Both the position numbers and the translations under genes were made by a program. The notes beneath the pieces are model-generated. The model made no database searches and was not told where the DNA came from. It saw nothing but the letters and a program-made list of their open reading frames with translations. A DNA stretch of 10,665 nucleotides from JBFHDX01 sp041584475 (GTDB lineage: Bacteria; Pseudomonadota; Alphaproteobacteria; UBA8366; JADFVY01), in the NCBI GenBank assembly GCA_041584475.1, contig JBFHDX010000121.1, forward strand, positions 1 to 10,665, in the 5' to 3' direction. This document shows, piece by piece, positions 1 through 7,531 of this stretch. Numbering within the stretch: the first letter of the stretch is position 1; each line of letters begins with the position of its first letter.

Positions 1-576
1 GCCGGGGTGCGGCTCGACAGCGGCGATCTTGCGGACCATGCCCGCAAGGTTCGGAAAATACTGGACGGGCACGGGCTCGCGGAGGTGGCGATCTTCGCCA
101 GCGGCGGCATCGACGAGGACCGGCTTCTGGCGTACGTCGGCGACGGCGCGCCGATCGACGGCTACGGCATCGGCACGTCGCTCACCACCTCGTCCGACGT
201 GGCGGCGCTCGACTGCGCCTACAAGCTGCAGGAATATGCCGGCGCGCCGAAGCGCAAGCGCTCCGAGGGCAAGGCGACGTGGCCCGGCCGCAAGCAGGTG
301 TTCCGGCGCCTCGGCGCCGACGGCCGCGTGGCGGGCGACGTGCTCACCGTCGAAGACGACGCGCAGGACGGCGAGGCGCTGATCCGGCCGGTGATGAGGG
401 GCGGCAAGCGGATCGGCGCGCTGCCGGCGCTGGACGAAATCCGCGCCCATTGCGCGGCCGAGCTGGCGCGCCTGCCGGAGCCGCTGCGCCGCCTCGAGCC
501 GGGCGCGGCCTACCCCGTCGAGGTCTCGGATGCGTTGCGCGACCTCGCCGCCGCGGTCGATCGCGAGACGCGCTGA
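1..576 (+). CDS. pncB: Nicotinate phosphoribosyltransferase, C-terminal part (5' truncated by window)
   Basis: The enzyme joins nicotinate to PRPP (with ATP) to give nicotinate mononucleotide in NAD salvage (Preiss-Handler pathway), in the cytosol. The window holds the last 191 residues, read in frame from base 1; the first codons give AGVRLDSGDL, a strongly conserved phosphate/ribose-binding stretch of the family. It is followed by the FASGGIDE segment and by DGYGIGTSLTTSSD, which match the conserved beta-barrel loops that bind the PRPP phosphates. Next comes KLQEYAG with the basic stretch KRKRSEGKATWPGRKQVFR, typical of the C-terminal part of the long-form bacterial enzymes. The stop codon is TGA at 574-576. 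Family members are usually well over 400 residues, so more than half of the gene lies to the left. The family assignment rests on motif recognition and is firm. Confidence 0.92.
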   Translation, partial: AGVRLDSGDLADHARKVRKILDGHGLAEVAIFASGGIDEDRLLAYVGDGAPIDGYGIGTSLTTSSDVAALDCAYKLQEYAGAPKRKRSEGKATWPGRKQVFRRLGADGRVAGDVLTVEDDAQDGEALIRPVMRGGKRIGALPALDEIRAHCAAELARLPEPLRRLEPGAAYPVEVSDALRDLAAAVDRETR

Positions 577-604
577 GGGTGTCGCCGCCCCGGGTGCCGC
601 GGCG

Positions 605-633
605 TGGACATCGAGCCCGGGCCCGACTAGGCT
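605..633 (+). promoter_or_regulatory. Candidate sigma-70 type promoter for the DUF1194 gene
   Basis: TGGACA (605-610) and TAGGCT (628-633) are separated by 17 bases. They lie between the pncB stop and the DUF1194 gene, where transcription could restart. Both boxes are imperfect matches to the TTGACA/TATAAT consensus, but GC-rich alphaproteobacterial promoters often look like this. A start near 640 would leave about 40 bases before the ATG at 681. No experimental support; similar patterns arise by chance in GC-rich DNA. Confidence 0.25.
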
Positions 634-680
634 GGCGTCGTCGCTGCATGTCGCGGTTTCCGCCAGGAAGGGATTTCCGC

Positions 681-1457
681 ATGCGCCGCTCCGTCGTTAC
701 GCTCGTCGCCTCGCTTGCGGCCGCGATCGCCGCGCCCTGCCCCGCCGTCGCGCTCGAGATGGCGCTCGTGCTGCTGAACGATGTCTCGAACAGCATGGAC
801 GACGCCGAGTACGCCATGGTCAAGGACGGCTACCGGGCGGCGTTCTCGGACCCGGAGGTCGTCGCCGCGATCGGCGCCAACAGCGGCGGCGTGGCCGTCG
901 CCTATGTCGAGTTCTCCGGCAAGCACGAGGTCATCCTGGTGAAGGGTTGGGACGTGCTGACCGACGCCGATTCGGCGCGCGCCTTCGGCGACGCCGTCGC
1001 CCGCGCGCCGCGGACCAGCGCCGGTGACACCGCCATGGCCGCCGGCGTGGCCAAGGCCGCGCAGCTTCTGCTGGCCGGCGGCTTCGGCGGTGCCCGTCTG
1101 GTCATCGATATCGCCAGCGACCATCCTTACGATGGCGGGCGGACGGCGGGCGTGCGCGACCGCGCGGTCGCGGCCGGCATCACGATCAACGCCCTGCCCA
1201 TCGTCGACGACCGGATCATCGGCACGTTCGACGGCCGCATGACGTACTCGACCGTGCAGTGGGGCGCCGCCACGATGACCGAGTTCTACATCAGCGACGT
1301 CATCGGCGGCGGCGGCCGCTTCGCCATCGAGGCCCGCAGCTACGAGGTCTTCGGCGAGGCACTCAAGCGCAAGCTGTTGCGGGAGCTGATCGCATCGCCC
1401 GGCGGCGGCGGGCCGGATCGCGGTCTGGTCGTCGCGACCCTGTCCGCCACGGAGTGA
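681..1457 (+). CDS. Secreted DUF1194 (von Willebrand factor A-like) protein
   Basis: The protein has 258 residues. A signal peptide (residues 1-24, MRR followed by a hydrophobic run, cleavage likely after AVA) sends it to the periplasm. The mature part begins with an MIDAS-like motif DVSNSMD (residues 34-40, DxSxS), the metal-binding signature of VWA domains. A candidate third MIDAS ligand sits in GDTAMAAG (T117), and IDIASDHPYDGG (142-153) stands where family members usually have a glycine/aspartate-rich loop. This layout and length fit DUF1194, a proteobacterial family of unknown function. The start at 681 is preferred because a purine-rich AGGAAGGGA lies 8-17 bases upstream and the signal peptide begins there. 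An in-frame ATG at 648 would add 11 residues. The gene follows pncB by about 100 bases and may form its own transcription unit. Role unknown; metal-dependent protein or ligand binding is an inference from the fold. Confidence 0.85.
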   Translation: MRRSVVTLVASLAAAIAAPCPAVALEMALVLLNDVSNSMDDAEYAMVKDGYRAAFSDPEVVAAIGANSGGVAVAYVEFSGKHEVILVKGWDVLTDADSARAFGDAVARAPRTSAGDTAMAAGVAKAAQLLLAGGFGGARLVIDIASDHPYDGGRTAGVRDRAVAAGITINALPIVDDRIIGTFDGRMTYSTVQWGAATMTEFYISDVIGGGGRFAIEARSYEVFGEALKRKLLRELIASPGGGGPDRGLVVATLSATE

Positions 1458-1649
1458 TCGCCGCGCGCGACCGACGCGGCCGGCCCGCACGAGCGGTCCG
1501 CCTGCCGCCGGCGCATCGACAGCGAGGCGCCGCTGTACAATATTGCTTTGCAGGCCCGAATACGGCGCGGCGGGGCAATTCGATCGGCGCAGACGGCGAC
1601 GCCGGGCCGGCCAGGCGCCTCGACCGCGTTAACGGATGACAGCACGACC

Positions 1650-3044
<1,395 letters not shown>

Positions 3045-3100
3045 GACCCGGTGTCCCGCGGGCGGGCGTCGGGGACGACATCGGTCGAGGGAGTTGTGTC

Positions 3101-3673
3101 ATGAATTACGCGGAGGGAATGCGACAGATCTCGGCGGTCCGGGACCGCATCGCCGGCCTGCGCGAGGAGATCCGCAAACTGCAGGCGGCGGTCGAGCCGC
3201 ATGAGGTCGAGGATTACGTGCTGGAGACGGAGTCCGGCGCGGTGAGCCTGTCGACGCTGTTCGGCGACAAGGACGAGCTGATCGTGATCCACAACATGGG
3301 CCGCTCGTGCCGCTACTGCACGCTGTGGGCCGACGGCTTCAACGGCGTCTACGAGCATCTCGCCGACCGCGCCGCCTTCGTCGTCACCAGCCCCGATCCG
3401 CCGGCCGTGCAGCGGGGCTTCGCCGCCGGCCGCGGCTGGCGTTTCCCGATGGCGAGCCACGACGGCACGAGGTTCGCGACGGACATGGGCTACGGCAGCG
3501 AGGCGGAAGGCTGGGCGCCGGGCGTCTCGGTGTTCCGGCGCCGCGACGGACACATCGTCCGGGTGTCCGACACGGCGCTGGGGCCGGGCGACGATTTCTG
3601 CAGCGTCTGGCATTTCCTCGACCTGCTGCCCGGCGGCGCCGGCGACTGGGAACCCAGGTACCGGTACGACTGA
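3101..3673 (+). CDS. DUF899 family thioredoxin-fold protein with CxxC motif
   Basis: The product has 190 residues. An N-terminal helical, charged segment (residues 5-32, RQISAVRDRIAGLREEIRKL) may form a coiled coil. A thioredoxin/peroxiredoxin-like domain follows: SLSTLFGDKDELIVIHNM (49-66), then a CRYC motif (C70, C73) at the place of the redox cysteines. The C-terminal half (GVSVFRRRDGHIVRVSDTAL and FCSVWHFLDLLPGG) matches the conserved end of the DUF899 family, which is distantly related to AhpC/TSA proteins. No signal peptide is visible, so it is probably cytoplasmic. The start is set by ATG 3101 with GAGGGAG at 3087-3093. It lies 56 bases after fumC and 45 bases before the STAS gene, so all three may be cotranscribed. 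A thiol-redox role is inferred from CxxC and fold; the substrate is unknown. Confidence 0.85.
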   Translation: MNYAEGMRQISAVRDRIAGLREEIRKLQAAVEPHEVEDYVLETESGAVSLSTLFGDKDELIVIHNMGRSCRYCTLWADGFNGVYEHLADRAAFVVTSPDPPAVQRGFAAGRGWRFPMASHDGTRFATDMGYGSEAEGWAPGVSVFRRRDGHIVRVSDTALGPGDDFCSVWHFLDLLPGGAGDWEPRYRYD

Positions 3674-3718
3674 CGGATCTCCCGCCGCGAAGGCGGACGA
3701 CACACACGGAGGCGAGCC

Positions 3719-4087
3719 ATGCTCAAGCACGAACTGCGCAGCGCCGAGGGCGTCCTGATCGTCCGCCCCGAGGGACCGCTGTCGGCAGAGGATTTCACGC
3801 GCGTCGCCGTCGACGCCGATGCGTACATCGAGGCGCACGGCGCGCTCAACGGCCTGATGATCCACGCCCGGCGCTTTCCCGGCTGGGAGGATCTGTACGC
3901 CGTGATGGGCCATCTGAAGTTCGTGCGCCAGCACCACCGCAAGATCCGCCGGGTGGCCGTGGTCAGCGATTCGCCGATCCTGCACTTCGCGCCGAAGATC
4001 GCCGCCCACTTCGTCAGCGCCGAGATCCGGCAGTTCCCGTTCGGCGCCGAGGAGTCGGCGCTAGCGTGGCTCGGGGAGGGCGCGTAG
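3719..4087 (+). CDS. SpoIIAA-like (STAS/SEC14-type) small protein
   Basis: The 122-residue product matches the SpoIIAA-like family (formerly DUF3478), whose members adopt a STAS/CRAL-TRIO-related alpha/beta fold. Recognisable elements are the N-terminal strand pair GVLIVRPEGPLSAEDFTRVA (11-30), the central NGLMIHARRFPGWEDLYAV (44-62), the basic FVRQHHRKIRRVAVVSDS (68-85), and the C-terminal ESALAWL helix typical of the family. No signal peptide or membrane span is present. The start is well supported by GGAGG at 3708-3712, seven bases from ATG 3719. Biological role is not established; family members are often found as single small cytoplasmic proteins in proteobacteria. A short hairpin (CCGCC/GGCGG around 3682-3696) sits just upstream and could be an mRNA structure. 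Confidence 0.82.
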   Translation: MLKHELRSAEGVLIVRPEGPLSAEDFTRVAVDADAYIEAHGALNGLMIHARRFPGWEDLYAVMGHLKFVRQHHRKIRRVAVVSDSPILHFAPKIAAHFVSAEIRQFPFGAEESALAWLGEGA

Positions 4088-4188
4088 ACCGGCCGCCTCG
4101 CCGGCGCCCCCGCTTGCCTCGCCCCGCCGCTTTAGGCAGGATCGCGGCGACGTCGCAGCGCGTACCCGCAACCCGCTCGGTGTGAGGC

Positions 4189-5544
4189 ATGATCGTCATC
4201 GTCGGCGCCGGCATCTCCGGCCTGTCCGCGGCCTGGTTCCTGCACCGCAGGGGCCACACGGTGCGCGTCCTCGACGCCGGCGCGCGCGCGGGCGGCGTCA
4301 TCGAGACCGAGCGCGGCGACGGCTGGCTGATCGAGCGCGGGCCAAACTCGACGATGCAGAAACCCGGCACGCCGGACGACGCGCTGGGACGCATCGTCGA
4401 GCAGACCGGTCTGGCCGAGCGCATGATCGAGGCGGCGCCGGCGGCGCGCAAGCGCTTCGTCATGCGCGGCGGCCGCCTGTTGCCGCTGCCGCTCTCGCCG
4501 CCGGCGGCGGTCGCGACGAAGCTGTTCTCCTGGCCGGCCAAGCTGCGCCTGCTCGCCGAGCCGTTCATCGGCCGCGCCGCCGGCGAGGAGACCGTCGCCG
4601 CGTTCGTCACCCGGCGGCTCGGCCGCGAGTTCCTCGACTACGCGGTGGCGCCCTTCATCTCCGGCGTCTATGCCGGCGACGCGGCGACGCTGTCGGTGCG
4701 CGCCGCGGTGCCGCGCATCTACGCGCTGGAGCACAAGCACGGCTCGCTGATCCGCGGCGCCTTCGCCATGCGCAAGCTGAAGAGCGCCGGCACCCCCGCC
4801 GGAAGGCTGGTCTCGTTCGACGAGGGCATGGCGGTGCTGCCCGCCGGAATAGCGGAAAAGCTGCCCTCGGGCACGGTCGAGACCGGCTGCCGGGTCGAGC
4901 GGCTGACGGCGAAGGACGGGGCCTGGGCGGTTCGCTACGCCTCGCCGGACGGGCCGCAGGAGATTGTCGCCGAGAGGGTCGTGCTGGCGGTGGCGGCGGG
5001 CGCCGCGGCCGACCTCCTCGAGCCGCTGTCGGCCGACGCGGCGGCGCTGCTGCGCGGCATCGCGTACGCGCCGATCGTCTCGGCCGGGCTGGGCTATGCG
5101 CGCGACCGGATCGGCCACCCGCTCGACGGGTTCGGCTTCCTGGTGCCGCGCGTCGAGGGCGTGCGTACGCTCGGCGGGCTGTTCTCGAGCACCCTCTTCC
5201 CCGGCCGCGCGCCCGAGGGCATGACACTGATCACCGCCTTCATCGGCGGCACCACGGACCCGGAGGCGCCCGATCTCGACGACGCGGCGCTGCTGCGTCA
5301 GCTGACCGGCGACCTGGCGGCGGCGCTGGACGCCGAGGGCGCGCCGGAGCTCGTCCGCCTCACCCGCTATGCGGCGGCGATCCCGCAATACGCGCTCGGC
5401 CACCTCGACCGCATCGCGCGCCTCGACGCGTTGGCGGCGAAGCTGCCCGGCCTGCACCTGCAGGCGAGCTGGCGCGGCGGCGTCTCGGTCGCCGACTGCG
5501 TGCGCAACGGCGAGGCGCTGGCGGAGCGGCTGTCCGACGGCTGA
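4189..5544 (+). CDS. hemG: Protoporphyrinogen oxidase, oxygen-dependent FAD type
   Basis: This flavoenzyme oxidises protoporphyrinogen IX to protoporphyrin IX, the penultimate step of haem synthesis. It is also called HemY in bacteria. The 451-residue length fits the family. The N-terminus is a dinucleotide-binding fold (VGAGISGLSAAWFL, residues 5-18) followed by an acidic strand end (VRVLDAGARAGG). Further family marks are ERGPNS (49-54), PFISGVYAGD (155-164), the FDEGM segment (210-214), YAAAIPQYALGH (394-405), and the C-terminal FAD-contact motif GVSVADCVRNGEALAERL (431-448). The ATG at 4189 has GAGG four bases away from it; no other nearby start keeps the full Rossmann strand. It lies 101 bases after the STAS gene and converges on the tmpB gene. 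Many alphaproteobacteria use the unrelated HemJ for this step, so the enzyme type is worth noting. A general amine-oxidase-family flavoenzyme is the main alternative, but the motif set favours PPOX. Confidence 0.9.
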   Translation: MIVIVGAGISGLSAAWFLHRRGHTVRVLDAGARAGGVIETERGDGWLIERGPNSTMQKPGTPDDALGRIVEQTGLAERMIEAAPAARKRFVMRGGRLLPLPLSPPAAVATKLFSWPAKLRLLAEPFIGRAAGEETVAAFVTRRLGREFLDYAVAPFISGVYAGDAATLSVRAAVPRIYALEHKHGSLIRGAFAMRKLKSAGTPAGRLVSFDEGMAVLPAGIAEKLPSGTVETGCRVERLTAKDGAWAVRYASPDGPQEIVAERVVLAVAAGAAADLLEPLSADAAALLRGIAYAPIVSAGLGYARDRIGHPLDGFGFLVPRVEGVRTLGGLFSSTLFPGRAPEGMTLITAFIGGTTDPEAPDLDDAALLRQLTGDLAAALDAEGAPELVRLTRYAAAIPQYALGHLDRIARLDALAAKLPGLHLQASWRGGVSVADCVRNGEALAERLSDG

Positions 5545-5633
5545 ACGGGATCGGAGCTGCGGAGGGAATTGTCCGGTCGGAGTCCCGGCCGATGATCCGG
5601 ACGACGATTCCGCTCGTCGCGCCGCGAATCTCA

Positions 5634-5733
5634 CCCCCTCCCTTCCCTCCCCCGCCCATGGCGGGAGAGGGTTCACGGATCGGCCAGCCAGGGTGTCGAG
5701 CCCCTCTCCCGCTTGGCGCCGGAAGGGTTGGGG
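5634..5733 (+). repeat. Nested inverted repeat (REP-like palindromic intergenic element)
   Basis: An outer arm at 5634-5646 pairs with 5721-5733, with 11 of 13 positions complementary (CCCTTCC against GGAAGGG, plus a CCCC/GGGG block). An inner perfect 11-base inverted repeat, GCGGGAGAGGG at 5661-5671 and CCCTCTCCCGC at 5702-5712, encloses a 30-base loop. The composition is that of the dispersed palindromic repeats seen between genes in many alphaproteobacteria. The element fills most of the 200 bases between two convergent genes and ends 12 bases from the tmpB stop codon, so its RNA hairpin could end transcription from either side. No transposase or T-tract is present. Copy number elsewhere in the genome cannot be judged from this window. 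Confidence 0.65.
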
Positions 5734-5744
5734 AGCGGGACAGG

Positions 5745-6323
5745 CTAACCCGGCCCGCGCGCGACCAGACGGCGCAGGAGCGGCGCATAGTGCGCGAAGG
5801 GCGGCGTGCGCATCTCCGCATCCTTCGCCGCCTCGTCCCAGCGCCGCACCCGGACGATCTGCTCGCGGTAGGGATTGGCCTCGAATCCGGCGACCTCGTC
5901 CGCGCTCATCGGCCCGCCCTGGAGCTCGAGCGAGCGCACCGAGGCCGGCGAGAGGCGGTCGAAATAGTCGGGCTCGACGGCGCAGAGATAGCGCTTGGCG
6001 GCGACGTGATGGCGCACGCAGGCGACGACCTCGGCCGGGAAGAACGGCTCCAGCACCCGCGCGCCGGCCTCGTCGTGGAAGTTGTTGACGCCCCGCTCCA
6101 GCGCGTCCTCGGGGAACTCGGACGTGTAGTGGCCGATGTCGTGCAGCAGCGCGCCGGCGATCAGCGCCTCGGAGGCGCCCTCCCGCTCCGCCAGACAGGC
6201 GCCCTGCAGCATGTGCTGCAGCATGGTGACGCCCTCGCCGAGATAGGAGTCGGCGCCGCGCCGCTCGAGGATGTCGGCGATGAAGTCGACGATGGTCTCG
6301 CGCGTCAGGGCGTTCTCCGTCAT
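5745..6323 (-). CDS. tmpB: HD-domain mixed-valent diiron oxygenase, probable (R)-1-hydroxy-2-(trimethylamino)ethylphosphonate oxygenase (TmpB/PhnZ family)
   Basis: The likely reaction is O2-dependent cleavage of the C-P bond of hydroxylated trimethylaminoethylphosphonate to glycine betaine and phosphate. The 192-residue product carries the full metal set of the PhnZ/TmpB branch of HD proteins: H37, HD at 61-62 with H65 (LLHDIGH), H83 (NNFHDEAG), the H105/H106 pair with K110 (VRHHVAAKRY), and D163 (RRWDEAAK). It also has the Y27xxE30 pair (SYLGEGVTMLQH), which marks the mixed-valent diiron oxygenases and is absent from ordinary HD phosphohydrolases. Such proteins are often labelled phosphonate-degradation HD-domain protein or simply hydrolase. 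The start codon ATG (6323-6321) overlaps the TGA of the upstream oxygenase gene (ATGA), implying translational coupling and a joint role. The exact substrate is inferred from this partner; PhnZ proper (aminoethylphosphonate) pairs with a different, PhyH-type oxygenase. Confidence 0.78.
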   Translation of the reverse strand: MTENALTRETIVDFIADILERRGADSYLGEGVTMLQHMLQGACLAEREGASEALIAGALLHDIGHYTSEFPEDALERGVNNFHDEAGARVLEPFFPAEVVACVRHHVAAKRYLCAVEPDYFDRLSPASVRSLELQGGPMSADEVAGFEANPYREQIVRVRRWDEAAKDAEMRTPPFAHYAPLLRRLVARGPG

Positions 6324-7531
6324 TCCGCAGCCTCCTGCGTTGCGTCCTCGATCGCCGCCAGCGTCGACAGCAGCCCGTCGCGGTCGGCGTAGCAGCCCTG
6401 CAGCCAGCGCGTGCCCGCGCCGGAAAAGGCGCGCCGCGAATGCAGCACGCGCGTGTTGTCGACGATGAACAGCTCGCCGGGCTCGAGCCGGAACTCGACC
6501 GCGAGGTCCGACCGCTCGAGGATGCCGGCGAAGCGCCGGTACGCCGCGTAATAGGCCGCCATCGCGTCGTACGGGATGTCGGTGAACGGCGCCGCCGAGC
6601 GGTTGTTGAAGCGGACCGCGACGAGCGCGCCGTCGGGCGCGAGCTCGAGCACCGGCCGGCGGGCGCGCAGGCGGACGTCGCGGCTGCCGGCGAATTCGAA
6701 GCGGGCGCAGTAGCGCGCAAGCAGCGCGAAGTCGTCGGGCGCCTCGTCGCGCAGCAGCTGCGCCGCGCGGAACCCGTCGACGACGAGCGACTCGCCGCCG
6801 TCCGCCGAGTTCTCGAGGCAGGCGAGCAGCTGCAGCGTCGGCACCGGGTCGCGGTACGGGTTGTCGGTGTGCGCCTGCAGTCCGAGCCCGGTATAGGCGA
6901 GGTTGACCGGATCGACCTGCGCGCGCACGTCGAACCAGCGCCCGTAATTGGTCTCGCGCACGTAGCCGAACAGCTCGGCGACGCGGCACACCGCCCCGCT
7001 CTCGGCGGGCACGCCGGTCATCATGGCGAAACCGTAGCGGCGCACCGCCGCGAGCCAGACGGCCAGCGCCGCCCGCTCGCCGGCGGCATCGCCAAAGCCG
7101 ACGACGGGAATCGCGGGCGCCAGCGTCGCATCCCAGGTCTCGAGGCCGGCGGGCAGCCAGCCCGCGCCGGCGGGCGCCGCCCGGTCGTAGATGCGCGCCC
7201 GCAGCCACGCCCCCGGGAAGGCGACGCGCTTGTCCTCGGGCAGAAATCGCAGCGCGAGCCCGTCGCCCGCCTCGACCGTGGCCTCGGCGATGCGCGTCTG
7301 CGCCGGGATGTCGAGGATGGTGATCAGCCGCTGGCCGCTGCCAGGCGCGCGCGTGGCCTCGTCGAGCGCGTTGTCGCGCAGCCAGATCGCGTGGAACCGC
7401 GCGGTCGCGCCGTCGACCCAGGTGACGCGGACGGCACTGCCGGTGTCGATGATCTCTACGTCGGTGATCGCCTGCCCGTCAGACGGTATGCAACGCTTGA
7501 ATTCTTCTCTGTAGGGTGGCGAGCAACTCAT
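6320..7531 (-). CDS. tmpA: 2-oxoglutarate/Fe(II) oxygenase of the gamma-butyrobetaine hydroxylase family, probable 2-(trimethylamino)ethylphosphonate hydroxylase (TmpA)
   Basis: The product has 403 residues from ATG 7531. Residues about 22-115 form the N-terminal GBBH-like (DUF971) domain (RFHAIWLRDNALDEATR), and residues about 140-390 the TauD/TfdA double-stranded helix. Iron ligands are H221 and D223 (QAHTDNPYRDP) and H364 (RVLHSRRAFSG); R375 (TRWLQGCYADRD) is the expected 2-oxoglutarate binder. Aligned by eye to human BBOX1, aromatic residues of the trimethylammonium cage are kept (Y196, Y213, Y381), with F200 near the cage tryptophan. The cysteines that bind zinc in BBOX1 are missing from the N-domain. 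Coupling to an HD diiron oxygenase points to TmpA rather than carnitine synthesis. The N-terminal 16-17 residues are read from DNA that also encodes the end of the upstream membrane protein, so the true start is uncertain; an in-frame ATG at 7573 also exists. No closer ATG, GTG or TTG lies before the conserved region. Confidence 0.72.
   Translation of the reverse strand: MSCSPPYREEFKRCIPSDGQAITDVEIIDTGSAVRVTWVDGATARFHAIWLRDNALDEATRAPGSGQRLITILDIPAQTRIAEATVEAGDGLALRFLPEDKRVAFPGAWLRARIYDRAAPAGAGWLPAGLETWDATLAPAIPVVGFGDAAGERAALAVWLAAVRRYGFAMMTGVPAESGAVCRVAELFGYVRETNYGRWFDVRAQVDPVNLAYTGLGLQAHTDNPYRDPVPTLQLLACLENSADGGESLVVDGFRAAQLLRDEAPDDFALLARYCARFEFAGSRDVRLRARRPVLELAPDGALVAVRFNNRSAAPFTDIPYDAMAAYYAAYRRFAGILERSDLAVEFRLEPGELFIVDNTRVLHSRRAFSGAGTRWLQGCYADRDGLLSTLAAIEDATQEAAE

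Noticed and set aside
1516..1541. TCGACA and TACAAT as a fumC promoter
   Set aside because: The spacer is 14 bases; the TACAAT box alone is suggestive but not enough for a feature call.
3053..3076. GTCCC/GGGAC inverted repeat after fumC as a terminator
   Set aside because: Only five pairs with a 14-base loop and no T-tract; expected by chance in GC-rich DNA.
4114..4138. TTGCCT and TAGGCA as a promoter for hemG
   Set aside because: The spacer is only 13 bases, outside the usable range for sigma-70 promoters.
4132..6720. 862-codon open frame on the minus strand
   Set aside because: It crosses hemG, the repeat and the tmp genes in a wrong frame; the translation is Arg/Ala/Pro-rich with no domain pattern.
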